The notes beneath the pieces were generated by a model that was not told where the DNA came from, did no database searches, and worked only from the letters and a program-made list of their open reading frames with translations. DNA of 32,958 bases from JBOGXB01 sp050694215 (lineage in GTDB: Bacteria; Actinomycetota; CADDZG01; WHSQ01): the NCBI GenBank assembly GCA_050694215.1, contig JBOGXB010000018.1, positions 1 to 32,958 on the forward strand, given 5' to 3'. Both the position numbers and the translations under genes were made by a program. This document shows, in pieces, positions 1 through 9,651 of the stretch (position 1 is the first letter of the stretch; each line of letters begins with the position of its first letter).

Positions 1-104
1 CGACGACGAACGAAGTCGCGAAGCGGCTTCCGTGAGTGATCGGCGCCGAGACCGCAAGGTCTCAGGCGGAACGACGACGAACGAAGTCGCGAAGCGGCTT
101 CCGT
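1..104. repeat. 33-bp perfect direct repeat flanking a hairpin, upstream of fusA
   Basis: Positions 1-33 and 72-104 are identical over 33 nt, with a period of 71 nt. Each copy holds an 8-bp stem with a GAA loop (12-30 and 83-101, one G-T pair). Between the copies lies a third stem-loop at 44-68 (10 bp, one bulged A, GCAA tetraloop). The second copy ends at the Shine-Dalgarno-like AAAGGA of fusA. The period is not a multiple of three and I recognise no rpsG C-terminus in the first 40 nt, so this looks like untranslated leader or an intergenic repeat element. The first copy starts at base 1, so the element may extend upstream. Function unknown. Confidence 0.8.
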
Positions 105-112
105 AAAGGATT

Positions 113-2272
<2,160 letters not shown>

Positions 2273-2295
2273 GCCGGTAGAGAAGGAGAGAGGCG

Positions 2296-3486
2296 ATGGC
2301 TAAGCCAAAGTTCGAGCGCACCAAGCCCCACGTCAACATCGGGACTATGGGTCACATCGACCACGGTAAGACCACGCTTACCGCGGCGATCACGAAAGTG
2401 CTCTCCGAGCAGAACTCGAACGTGCAGTTCACAGCGTTCGAGCAGATCGACAACGCTCCGGAGGAGAAGGAGCGGGGCATAACGATCGCTATCTCGCACA
2501 TCGAGTACGAGACGGAGAACCGTCATTACGCCCACGTCGACATGCCGGGTCATGCCGACTACATCAAGAACATGATCACGGGTGCCGCCCAGGTGGACGG
2601 CGCGATCCTCGTCGTCTCCGCGGCAGACGGGCCAATGCCTCAGACGCGCGAGCATGTGTTGCTGGCGCGTCAAGTGAACGTTCCTTACATAGTCGTCGCC
2701 CTGAACAAGGTCGACATGGTCGACGACCCGGAGCTGCTCGATCTGGTAGAGCTCGAAGTCCGTGAGCTCCTGACCGAGTACGAGTTCCCCGGCGACGACG
2801 TCCCCGTGATCCGCGTGTCCGCCCTCAAAGCCCTCGATGGAGACGAAGAGGCCGGTAATCAGGTGGTCGAGCTCATGGCTGCCGTGGACGAGTACGTCCC
2901 CGAGCCCGAGCGCGATACCGCGAAGCCCTTTCTCATGCCGATCGAGGACGTATTCACGATTACCGGTCGAGGCACCGTCGTCACCGGACGCGTCGAGCAG
3001 GGCGTGCTCAAGGTCGGCGAGGAGATCGAGATCGTCGGGATCCAGCCGCAGACCTCGAAGACGGTCGTCACGGGCATCGAGATGTTCCGGAAGATGCTCG
3101 ACGAGGCGCAGGCTGGTGACAACGCCGGCATACTCCTGCGTGGGACCAAGAAGGACGAGGTGCAGCGCGGCCAGGTGCTGGCCAAGCCCGGCTCGATCAC
3201 ACCCCACACGAGGTTCTCGGGTCAGGTCTACATCCTGAGCAAGGAGGAAGGCGGCCGGCACACCCCCTTCTTCAACAACTACCGGCCGCAGTTCTACTTC
3301 CGGACCACCGACGTCACCGGGTCGATCAAGCTCCCCGGCGGGACCGAGATGGTCATGCCGGGCGACAACACCGAGATGGAGGTCGAGCTCATCCAGCCGA
3401 TCGCCATGGACGAAGGCCTGCGGTTCGCCATCCGCGAGGGCGGACGCACTGTGGGCGCCGGTCGAGTCACGAAGATCATCGAGTAG
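2296..3486 (+). CDS. tuf: Elongation factor Tu
   Basis: GTPase that carries aminoacyl-tRNA to the ribosomal A site. The 396-aa product is full length, with GHIDHGKT at 19-26, RGITI near 60-64, DMPGH at 82-86, NKVD at 137-140, and beta-barrel domains II and III including GRGTVVTGR. The start ATG lies behind a strong AAGGAG at 2283-2288. It is second in the str-type segment after fusA, and only 30 nt separate it from rpsJ. I see no terminator between them, so str and S10 genes are probably co-transcribed here. Confidence 0.98.
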   Translation: MAKPKFERTKPHVNIGTMGHIDHGKTTLTAAITKVLSEQNSNVQFTAFEQIDNAPEEKERGITIAISHIEYETENRHYAHVDMPGHADYIKNMITGAAQVDGAILVVSAADGPMPQTREHVLLARQVNVPYIVVALNKVDMVDDPELLDLVELEVRELLTEYEFPGDDVPVIRVSALKALDGDEEAGNQVVELMAAVDEYVPEPERDTAKPFLMPIEDVFTITGRGTVVTGRVEQGVLKVGEEIEIVGIQPQTSKTVVTGIEMFRKMLDEAQAGDNAGILLRGTKKDEVQRGQVLAKPGSITPHTRFSGQVYILSKEEGGRHTPFFNNYRPQFYFRTTDVTGSIKLPGGTEMVMPGDNTEMEVELIQPIAMDEGLRFAIREGGRTVGAGRVTKIIE

Positions 3487-3516
3487 CGACCGGATCGTCG
3501 AGAGGGACGTAAGCAG

Positions 3517-3828
3517 ATGGCGAGTGGAATGAAGATTCGGATCAGGCTGAAGGCCTACGACCACGAGGTCATCGATCAGAGTGCGAAGAAGATCGTCGAG
3601 ACGGTGACTCGAACGGGGGCGACTGTCAACGGCCCGATCCCTTTGCCGACCGAACGGTCTGTGTACACGGTGATCCGCTCGCCGCACAAGGACAAGGACT
3701 CGCGTGAGCATTTCGAGATGCGCACGCACAAGCGGTTGCTCGACATCGTCAACCCGACGGCCAAGACGGTCGACTCGCTGCAGCGGCTCGACCTGCCGGC
3801 GGGGGTGGACATCGAGCTCAAGCTCTAG
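3517..3828 (+). CDS. rpsJ: 30S ribosomal protein S10
   Basis: Small-subunit head protein, which in other bacteria is also NusE, the partner of NusB in antitermination. At 103 aa it is the usual length and carries the family signature IRIRLKAYDHEVID near the N-terminus, GPIPLPT in the middle, and the HKRLLDIVNPT / LPAGVDIELKL C-terminal half. It opens the S10 cluster. The ATG at 3517 was chosen because it leaves a normal N-terminus; the methionine five codons on (MKIRIRL) is an alternative start. Confidence 0.97.
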   Translation: MASGMKIRIRLKAYDHEVIDQSAKKIVETVTRTGATVNGPIPLPTERSVYTVIRSPHKDKDSREHFEMRTHKRLLDIVNPTAKTVDSLQRLDLPAGVDIELKL

Positions 3829-3843
3829 ACGAGGAAGGGATAC

Positions 3844-4518
3844 ATGCCAGAGGTCAAGGGCATCCTCGGTCGCAAGGTTGGGATGACCCAGGTGTTCGAC
3901 GACTCGGGCCGCGCCGTGCCCGTGACCGTGGTCGAGGCCGGACCCTGCAACGTTGCGCAGGTGAAGACGGTCGAGTCGGACGGTTACACGGCGGTGCAGC
4001 TCGCCTTCGGCGCGCCCAAGCAGACGAACCAGCCCATGGCCGGTCACTACTCGAAGGCAGATATCGACCCCGCACGGCATCTGGTCGAGTTGCGCCTGGA
4101 CGACGTGACCGACGACCTCGTCGACTACGAGCTGGGAGCCGAGATCAAGGCCGACATATTCGAAGAAGGCGAGATCGTCGACGTCATCGGCGTCACCAAG
4201 GGGAAGGGATTCGCCGGGAGTATCAAACGGCATCACTTCAAAGGCCAGTCGGCCACGCACGGGACCCAGGCCAAGCACCGTTCCCCCGGCGCAATCGGAG
4301 CCTGCGCAACCCCCGCGCGCGTCTTCAAGGGAACCCGCATGGCGGGGCATCTCGGCCACCGGCGGGTTACGACCTTGAACCTCAAGGTCATCAAGGCAGA
4401 TCCCGAACGCAACCTTCTCTTGATCCGGGGAGCGGTCCCCGGGCCCAGGGGATCGCTGTTGATGGTGCGCTCTGGTATTCGGCTGCGCCGGCGCAGCACT
4501 CAGAGGAAGGCCGGCTGA
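3844..4518 (+). CDS. rplC: 50S ribosomal protein L3
   Basis: Large-subunit protein that reaches toward the peptidyl-transferase centre and nucleates early 50S assembly. The 224-aa sequence shows the family start GILGRKVGMTQVF, the central GKGFAGSIKRHHF loop and the basic GTRMAGHLGHRRVT segment. An upstream GAGGAAGGG acts as ribosome binding site. Its TGA stop overlaps the rplD ATG by one base (TGATG), which suggests translational coupling to L4. Confidence 0.97.
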   Translation: MPEVKGILGRKVGMTQVFDDSGRAVPVTVVEAGPCNVAQVKTVESDGYTAVQLAFGAPKQTNQPMAGHYSKADIDPARHLVELRLDDVTDDLVDYELGAEIKADIFEEGEIVDVIGVTKGKGFAGSIKRHHFKGQSATHGTQAKHRSPGAIGACATPARVFKGTRMAGHLGHRRVTTLNLKVIKADPERNLLLIRGAVPGPRGSLLMVRSGIRLRRRSTQRKAG

Positions 4519-5165
4519 TGGCGAGCAAACTCAAGGCCCAGGTCATCGATGCCTCTGGAAAGGTCACGGGCGATCGCGACCTCCCCGAGGGGCTTTTCGG
4601 CGGCGAGGTCAACGTGCCACTGATGCATCAGGTGGTCACCGCTCAGCTCGCTCAGGCCCGGTCCGGCGCTGCGTCCACGAAAACGCGGTCAGAGGTTCGC
4701 GGGGGTGGCCGCAAGCCGTGGAGACAGAAGGGGACGGGCCGTGCTCGTCACGGTTCGATCCGCAGCCCCATCTGGGTGGGTGGGGGCATCGTTCACGGCC
4801 CGAAGCCACGCAGCTACTCCGTAAGAGTGAACAAGAAGATGCGCGCAGCGGCGCTCAGGTCTGCTCTCGCCGACAAAGCGAACGATGGCCTGGTGTGGAT
4901 ACTCGACGGATTCAACGAAACGAAGACGAAAGCGGCCGCCGACGCGTTGGGCGCGGCGGACATCGAGGGGCGAGTGCTGATCGTGCTCGATCCGGAGGAC
5001 GAGTCTTCGCGCACCGTGGACCGCGCCTTTCGCAATCTCGACAAAGCCGCGTTCTCACTCTTCGGCTCCCTCGCCACGTACGACGTACTGGTCGCCGATG
5101 CCGTTATCTTCACGTCGTCCGCGTTCGACAAGCTCTCGGCCCGGGTGAAGGGGGGTCGGCCGTGA
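4518..5165 (+). CDS. rplD: 50S ribosomal protein L4
   Basis: Large-subunit protein lining the exit tunnel; in E. coli it also represses its own operon. The 215-aa product has the tunnel-loop signature RGGGRKPWRQKGTGRARHGS in the first third and the globular C-terminal domain (VLIVLDPED, LATYDVLVADAVIFT). The start overlaps the rplC stop by one base, and the end overlaps rplW by four bases (GTGA). I see no evidence of L4-type leader autoregulation; the rpsJ leader is only 30 nt. Confidence 0.97.
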   Translation: MASKLKAQVIDASGKVTGDRDLPEGLFGGEVNVPLMHQVVTAQLAQARSGAASTKTRSEVRGGGRKPWRQKGTGRARHGSIRSPIWVGGGIVHGPKPRSYSVRVNKKMRAAALRSALADKANDGLVWILDGFNETKTKAAADALGAADIEGRVLIVLDPEDESSRTVDRAFRNLDKAAFSLFGSLATYDVLVADAVIFTSSAFDKLSARVKGGRP

Positions 5166-5461
5166 GCACGAAGAACGACCCTCGCGATGTGATTCTGGCT
5201 CCGGTCGTCAGCGAGAAGTCCTATTCGCTGCTGGATCAGAACGCGTACACGTTCCAAGTCCATCCCGACGCCAACAAGACGGAGATCCGCCAAGCAGTTG
5301 AGGCGATCTGGAGCGTCAGGGTGGTTGGAGTCAACACGATGAACAGAAAAGGCAAGCGCAAGCGTTTCCGCTTCACCGAAGGCAGGCGCCCAGACACCAA
5401 GCGAGCGATCGTCAAGCTCGCCGAGGGCGACAAGATCGAGATCTTCGAGCAACAGGCGTAA
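5162..5461 (+). CDS. rplW: 50S ribosomal protein L23
   Basis: Large-subunit protein at the exit-tunnel mouth, where trigger factor and SRP dock. The 99-aa reading starts at GTG 5162, overlapping the rplD stop in GTGA, and gives STKNDPRDVILAPVVSEKSY, a normal L23 N-terminus, followed by the VNTMNRKGKRKRFRF beta-loop. A longer open frame runs upstream to 4718 but is only the shadow of rplD, so the internal GTG is the sensible start. Confidence 0.95.
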   Translation: MSTKNDPRDVILAPVVSEKSYSLLDQNAYTFQVHPDANKTEIRQAVEAIWSVRVVGVNTMNRKGKRKRFRFTEGRRPDTKRAIVKLAEGDKIEIFEQQA

Positions 5462-5472
5462 AGGGGCTCCGA

Positions 5473-6303
5473 ATGGCGATACGCAAATCGAAACCGACCA
5501 CACCAAGCCGCAGGTTCCAGACGCATGCCGACTTCAAGGAGCTGACTCGCAATCAGCCGGAGAAGTCGCTCGTCCAACCCAGGCCCAAGAAGGCAGGCCG
5601 CAACACCCACGGTCGGGTCACCGCTCGCCATCAAGGCAGCGGCAACAAGGTTCGCTACCGCGTGATCGATTTCCGCAGGGACAAGGACGGCGTCCCCGCT
5701 AAGGTCGCTCACGTCGAGTACGACCCGAATCGCAACGCGCGTATCGCTCTTTTGCATTACGCGGACGGAGAGAAGCGCTACATCCTGATGCCCCAGCGCG
5801 TGCGAGTGGGGGACGTCCTGGAATCGGGTCCGAAGGCCGACATCCGCGCCGGCAATGCGTTGCCGCTACGGAACATCCCCGTGGGCACGGTGGTTCACAA
5901 CGTCGAGCTCAAGCCGGGCGCCGGCGGGAAGATGGCCAGGTCGGCGGGCTCGTCCGTCCAACTCGTAGCCAAGGAAGGGAAGCACGCCTCGGTGCGGCTC
6001 CCGTCGGGTGAGATGCGGATGGTGCTCCTCGACTGCCGGGCGACCGTAGGGGAAGTTGGTAATCCGGAGGCCGAGCTGATCACTCTCGGCAAGGCCGGCC
6101 GAGCTCGGTGGAAGAACAAGCGCCCCTCCGTTCGAGGCGTGGCGATGAACCCGGTCGATCACCCTCTTGGAGGTGGAGAGGGCAAGTCGTCCGGGGGCCG
6201 GCATCCGGTGACCCCATGGGGTCAGCCCGAGGGCCGAACCCGCAAGAAGAAGCCGTCGGACGCGCTCGTCGTCCGCCGGCGCAGGAAGAAGCGAGGCAGA
6301 TAG
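5473..6303 (+). CDS. rplB: 50S ribosomal protein L2
   Basis: One of the most conserved large-subunit proteins, needed for subunit association and peptidyl-transferase activity. Its 276 aa match the family length. Visible signatures are GRNTHGRVTARHQGSGNK in the N-terminal domain and NPVDHPLGGGEG plus GGRHPVTPWG near the C-terminus. The fourth residue after VD in that loop is Leu, where many bacteria have His (DHPHGG). The start is ATG at 5473, 11 nt after rplW. The TAG stop overlaps the rpsS GTG by one base. Confidence 0.97.
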   Translation: MAIRKSKPTTPSRRFQTHADFKELTRNQPEKSLVQPRPKKAGRNTHGRVTARHQGSGNKVRYRVIDFRRDKDGVPAKVAHVEYDPNRNARIALLHYADGEKRYILMPQRVRVGDVLESGPKADIRAGNALPLRNIPVGTVVHNVELKPGAGGKMARSAGSSVQLVAKEGKHASVRLPSGEMRMVLLDCRATVGEVGNPEAELITLGKAGRARWKNKRPSVRGVAMNPVDHPLGGGEGKSSGGRHPVTPWGQPEGRTRKKKPSDALVVRRRRKKRGR

Positions 6304-6587
6304 TGCCTCGATCATTGAAGAAGGGTCCGTTTGTCGACGACCATCTGCTCGTCAAGATCGTTGAGATGAACAAGCAGAATCAGAAGCGCGTTATCAAGAC
6401 GTGGTCTCGGCGTTCGACGGTCATCCCGGAGATGGTCGGCCACACGATTGCTGTGCACGACGGGCGCAAGCACGTACCCGTCTACGTCACGGAATCGATG
6501 GTCGGCCACAAGCTGGGAGAGTTCGCCCCAACGCGCGCATTCCGCACACACGGTGGCTCCGCAGAACGCACTACAAGGATTAAGTGA
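6303..6587 (+). CDS. rpsS: 30S ribosomal protein S19
   Basis: Small-subunit head protein that contacts S13 and the A-site region. The 94-aa product, starting at GTG 6303 inside the rplB stop codon (TAGTG), begins PRSLKKGPFVDDHL and contains KTWSRRSTVIPEMVG and the HKLGEFAPTRAFRTHGG C-terminal signature, so it is complete. An in-frame open stretch continues upstream inside rplB but is not coding. After its TGA the operon is interrupted by 166 nt of palindromic sequence before rplV. Confidence 0.97.
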   Translation: MPRSLKKGPFVDDHLLVKIVEMNKQNQKRVIKTWSRRSTVIPEMVGHTIAVHDGRKHVPVYVTESMVGHKLGEFAPTRAFRTHGGSAERTTRIK

Positions 6588-6598
6588 TGCGACACCAC

Positions 6599-6739
6599 CG
6601 GCACCATTCGCTGGGCTCTGGCGGCTGCAAAGCTGCGCCATGCTGCGTTCTCGGTCGCGACCGTACCTTCCAGGTACGCCCGCTCCCTGCGGCCTTGCCT
6701 TGCGCGCTTTTCGCTCGCCAGAGCCTCAGCAACGGCACC
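6599..6739. mobile_element. MITE-like palindromic insert between rpsS and rplV
   Basis: This lies in the 166-nt gap between rpsS and rplV, which in most bacteria is only a few nt. The arm at 6610-6623 pairs with 6716-6730 over 14 bp with one extra T, and similarity of the two ends extends to about 17 bp with small indels. Outside the arms a 7-bp direct repeat CGGCACC occurs at 6599-6605 and 6733-6739, as expected for a target-site duplication. The interior holds a 12-bp perfect palindrome around TCGCGA (6652-6663) and a GTACCT/AGGTAC hairpin (6663-6677). There is no transposase. It behaves like a small non-autonomous element or REP-like repeat; transposition origin is inferred. Confidence 0.55.
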
Positions 6740-6753
6740 GGAGGTATCGCCTG

Positions 6754-7386
6754 ATGGCGTACAAGATTGCCCCCGGAGCACAGGAAGCCATTGCCACGGC
6801 GAAGTACATCCGCATGTCACCAACGAAGGCGCGCCAGGTCGTCGATCTGATCAGGGGGCGTCACGTCGAGGACGCTCGCAGGGTGCTCAGGTTCACGCCG
6901 CGGGCGGCCTCGGCCCCCGTCGGAAAGGTGCTCGAATCGGCCATCGCGAATGCCGAGCACAACGGCGCGCTCCCGGCAGACGAGCTGGTGGTGGCTCGAG
7001 CGTGGGTGGATGAGGGCCCCACCCTGCGCCGCTTCAGGCCACGCGCGCTGGGACGAGCAACGCGGATCCGCAAGCGGACCTGTCACATCGCAGTGGTAGT
7101 CGGCCGCCCGGAGGAGGAGCACGAGGAGACCGAGGCTCCGGCGCGCAAGCCGACCCGCAGGCCCGCCGCCCCCAAGCCCGACGAGTCGAAGCCCGATCGG
7201 AAGAAGACCACTCGGAAGTCGACGGCCAAGTCCACGGGGAAGAAGACCACCGCGAAGAAGACCACCGCGAAGAAGAAGAAGAGCACCCGGAAATCGACTT
7301 CCAAGAAGACGGCGAAGAAGACGACGGCCGAGAAGCCGACCGCGAAGACCACCGCCAAGAAGACCACCCGAAAGAAGGATTCGTAG
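6754..7386 (+). CDS. rplV: 50S ribosomal protein L22 with histone-H1-like C-terminal tail
   Basis: L22 lines the exit tunnel and binds all domains of 23S rRNA. Residues 1-117 are a normal L22 (KYIRMSPTKARQVVDLIRG, ESAIANAEHN, RATRIRKRTCHI). Residues 118-210 add about 93 aa: an acidic patch (EEEHEETE) followed by a Lys/Thr/Ala/Pro tail with repeated KKTTAKK-type units, resembling histone H1 or mycobacterial HupB tails. The ATG at 6754 follows GGAGG at 6740-6744. The open frame runs upstream through the palindromic insert, but no L22 sequence is there. The stop abuts rpsC directly (TAG then ATG). Confidence 0.95.
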   Translation: MAYKIAPGAQEAIATAKYIRMSPTKARQVVDLIRGRHVEDARRVLRFTPRAASAPVGKVLESAIANAEHNGALPADELVVARAWVDEGPTLRRFRPRALGRATRIRKRTCHIAVVVGRPEEEHEETEAPARKPTRRPAAPKPDESKPDRKKTTRKSTAKSTGKKTTAKKTTAKKKKSTRKSTSKKTAKKTTAEKPTAKTTAKKTTRKKDS

Positions 7387-8370
7387 ATGGGTCAAAAGGT
7401 TCATCCCTACGGCTTTCGCCTCGGTATTCACACCGACTGGAAGTCGCGCTGGTTCACGGAAAAGGAGTACCGCGAATATCTCGTGGCGGATCTCCGCATC
7501 CGCGAGTACCTGCTTGGGGAGCTTCCCCACGCCGGCATCTCGCGGATCGACATCGAGCGGACGCGTGAGCGCGTCCGTATCGATGCCCACACCGCCCGAC
7601 CGGGAATCGTCATCGGCAGACGAGGCTCCGAGGCCGAGCGGCTGCGCTCGAAGCTAGAGCAGATGGAATCGAAGCTCTACGGCAAGCCGATTGACGTTCG
7701 CCTCAACATCATCGAGGTCAAGCAGCCCGAGCTCGATGCTCAGCTCATCGCTCAGGGCGTTGCAGAGCAGCTCGCGAGCCGTGTCTCCTTCCGCCGAGCT
7801 ATGAAGAAGGCCGTCGGCACCGCGATGCGCAACGGAGCCAAGGGCGTGCGAGTGCAGTGCGCCGGGCGCCTCGGAGGCGCGGAGATGTGTCGTACCGAGT
7901 GGTACATCGAGGGTCAGATGCCACTGCACACACTTCGTGCGGACATCGATTACGGGTTCTCGGAAGCCAAGACGACGTTCGGCCGGATCGGGGTCAAGGT
8001 CTGGATATACAAGGGGCCCTTCCAGGACATGTACGCGTCCGCCCGCGATGCAGCGCGCCTGCGCCGTGAGGCCGCCCTGGCCGCCGGCGAGACCGTCGGC
8101 CGCGGCGCCGAAGAGCGAGAGGCCCGCAAGTCGCGGTCGATGCAAGCCGGCGCCACCGCCTCAGCAGGTCAGTCGGGATCGCCGCCGCCAACCCGAAAAT
8201 CGAAGGGATCGATCGCGGAGGGGGAAGCGGCTGAAGCCGCTCCGGGTGAGGAGCGTGAGAAGGGAACCGCCGGCACGACGGAGCCCACCCCTCCCAAGGC
8301 GGGCACCGGTCGAACTGCTCCGGCGCCCGACGATTCGGGGGGCCCCGCCTCTCAAGGAGCCGATGGCTGA
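7387..8370 (+). CDS. rpsC: 30S ribosomal protein S3 with long disordered C-terminus
   Basis: Small-subunit protein at the mRNA entry tunnel, with helicase-like function together with S4 and S5. Residues 1 to about 215 form a standard S3: N-terminal GQKVHPYGFRLG, KH domain with VIGRRGSEAERLR, and the C-terminal domain (CAGRLGGAEMCRTEW, GRIGVKVWIYKG). The total of 327 aa is about 100 longer than a minimal S3. The extra tail is Ala/Gly/Pro/Glu-rich low complexity and probably disordered. It follows rplV with no gap and overlaps rplP by one base (TGATG). Confidence 0.96.
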   Translation: MGQKVHPYGFRLGIHTDWKSRWFTEKEYREYLVADLRIREYLLGELPHAGISRIDIERTRERVRIDAHTARPGIVIGRRGSEAERLRSKLEQMESKLYGKPIDVRLNIIEVKQPELDAQLIAQGVAEQLASRVSFRRAMKKAVGTAMRNGAKGVRVQCAGRLGGAEMCRTEWYIEGQMPLHTLRADIDYGFSEAKTTFGRIGVKVWIYKGPFQDMYASARDAARLRREAALAAGETVGRGAEEREARKSRSMQAGATASAGQSGSPPPTRKSKGSIAEGEAAEAAPGEEREKGTAGTTEPTPPKAGTGRTAPAPDDSGGPASQGADG

Positions 8371-8795
8371 TGCTGCAGCCCAAGAAGGTCACGCATCGCA
8401 AGCAACATCGCGGGCGCATGAGAGGCCAGGCCAAGGGAGGCACGACGGTCAACTTCGGGGACTACGGCCTTATGGCCGTCGAGCCGGGGTGGATCACGAA
8501 CCGTCAGATCGAGGCTGCTCGCATCGCCATGACTCGCCACATCCGGCGCGGCGGGAAGGTGTGGATCAACATCTTTCCCGACAAGCCGTTCACGAAGAAG
8601 CCGGCCGAGACCCGCCAGGGCTCCGGGAAGGGGAACCCCGAAGGATGGGTCGCGGTCGTCAAGCCGGGACGGGTGATGTTCGAGATCGCCGGTATCCCCG
8701 AGCCGATCGCACGCGAGGCCATCAGGCTTGCGGCACACAAGCTGCCCATCAAGTGCCGGTTCGTCTCACGTGAGCAGACCCTGGAGGTCCAATGA
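8370..8795 (+). CDS. rplP: 50S ribosomal protein L16
   Basis: Large-subunit protein near the A-site tRNA elbow, required for a functional peptidyl-transferase centre. The 141-aa product starts MLQPKKVTHRKQHRG and has the ARIAMTRHIRRGGKVWINIFP, TRQGSGKGNPEGWVAVVKPG and RLAAHKLPIKCRFV signatures. The Arg in GWVAVVKPGR marks the loop hydroxylated in some other bacteria. ATG overlaps the rpsC stop by one base and the end overlaps rpmC by four (ATGA). Confidence 0.97.
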   Translation: MLQPKKVTHRKQHRGRMRGQAKGGTTVNFGDYGLMAVEPGWITNRQIEAARIAMTRHIRRGGKVWINIFPDKPFTKKPAETRQGSGKGNPEGWVAVVKPGRVMFEIAGIPEPIAREAIRLAAHKLPIKCRFVSREQTLEVQ

Positions 8796-9010
8796 TCAAG
8801 CCCAGGGAGATACGGGAACTCTCCGAGGACGAGATCGAGCAGAGGCTGGTGGAGACCAGGGAGGAGCTCTTCAACCTCCGCTTCCAGAACGCAACCGGCC
8901 AGCTCGACAACTACAAACGGTTGGGAGAGCTGCGCAGGGACGTGGCGCGGCTGAGGACCATCCTGAGGGAAAGAGAGCTGACCGAGGCCGAACGAGGGAT
9001 CCAGAGATGA
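8792..9010 (+). CDS. rpmC: 50S ribosomal protein L29
   Basis: Small alpha-helical large-subunit protein beside L23 at the tunnel exit. The 72-aa sequence has the usual two-helix content: IRELSEDEIEQRL, then EELFNLRFQNATGQL, then the ELRRDVARLRTILRERE helix. The start ATG lies in an ATGA overlap with the rplP stop, and the end is in an ATGA overlap with rpsQ, so translation of the three is probably coupled. Confidence 0.96.
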   Translation: MIKPREIRELSEDEIEQRLVETREELFNLRFQNATGQLDNYKRLGELRRDVARLRTILRERELTEAERGIQR

Positions 9011-9285
9011 GCGCCGACGCAGCGAACGTCGAGGAGCGAGGCAAGCGAAAGATCGAAGTCGGTCGGGTCGTGTCCGACGTCATGGACAGCACGGTCGTCG
9101 TGGAGGTTCGGAACGCGGCCGCCCACTCCACCTACGGCAAGATCGTGCGCCGCAACAAGAGGCTCAAGGTCCACGATGAGGATAACGAGTCGAAGGTCGG
9201 CGACACGGTTCGCATCATGGAAACACGCCCTCTCTCAAAGACCAAACGCTGGCGGCTTGTCGAGATCGTGGAAAGAGCAAAGTGA
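9007..9285 (+). CDS. rpsQ: 30S ribosomal protein S17
   Basis: Primary rRNA-binding protein of the small subunit (OB fold). The 92-aa product has EVGRVVSDVMDSTVVVEV, KIVRRNKRLKVHDE and VRIMETRPLSKTKRWRLVEI, which cover the family signature. About 12 residues precede the conserved core, a modest N-terminal extension. The ATG at 9007 overlaps the rpmC stop in ATGA. The end overlaps the rplN GTG by four bases. A longer open frame starting at 8728 runs through rpmC and is not the gene. Confidence 0.96.
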   Translation: MSADAANVEERGKRKIEVGRVVSDVMDSTVVVEVRNAAAHSTYGKIVRRNKRLKVHDEDNESKVGDTVRIMETRPLSKTKRWRLVEIVERAK

Positions 9286-9650
9286 TCCAACAAGAGACAA
9301 GATGTCGTGTTGCAGATAACACGGGAGCACGGGAGGTCCTGGTCATCAAGGTGCTCGGTGGCTCCCGGCGCCGTTACGCAGGCATCGGGGACATCGTGGT
9401 GTGCACGGTCAAGGACGCGATTCCCGGCGGAGCGGTGAAGAAGTCGGATGTCGTAAGAGCCGTCGTTGTCCGAACTGCGAAGGAGCGCCGCCGCGGTGAC
9501 GGTTCCTACATCAGGTTCGATGACAACGCCGTCGTCATCGTGGACAACCAGATGCAGCCGCGCGGGACGCGTATCTTCGGACCCGTCGCGCGAGAGCTCC
9601 GCGAGAGACGATTCATGAAGATCATCTCGCTGGCGCCGGAGGTGTTGTGA
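9282..9650 (+). CDS. rplN: 50S ribosomal protein L14
   Basis: Large-subunit interface protein forming bridges with 16S rRNA. The 122-aa product is exactly the family length, beginning IQQETRCRVADNTGAR and containing the GDIVVCTVKDAIPGG and GTRIFGPVARELRE signatures. It starts with GTG in a GTGA overlap with rpsQ. The conserved L14 N-terminus is Met-Ile-Gln, which supports this start despite the rarer codon. It is separated from the rplX start by a single base. Confidence 0.97.
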   Translation: MIQQETRCRVADNTGAREVLVIKVLGGSRRRYAGIGDIVVCTVKDAIPGGAVKKSDVVRAVVVRTAKERRRGDGSYIRFDDNAVVIVDNQMQPRGTRIFGPVARELRERRFMKIISLAPEVL

Positions 9651-9651
9651 G

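Noticed and set aside
6448..6753. N-terminal extension of L22 through the palindromic gap
   Set aside because: The frame is open by chance. It overlaps rpsS and the repeat; a good ribosome binding site and the normal L22 start are at 6754.
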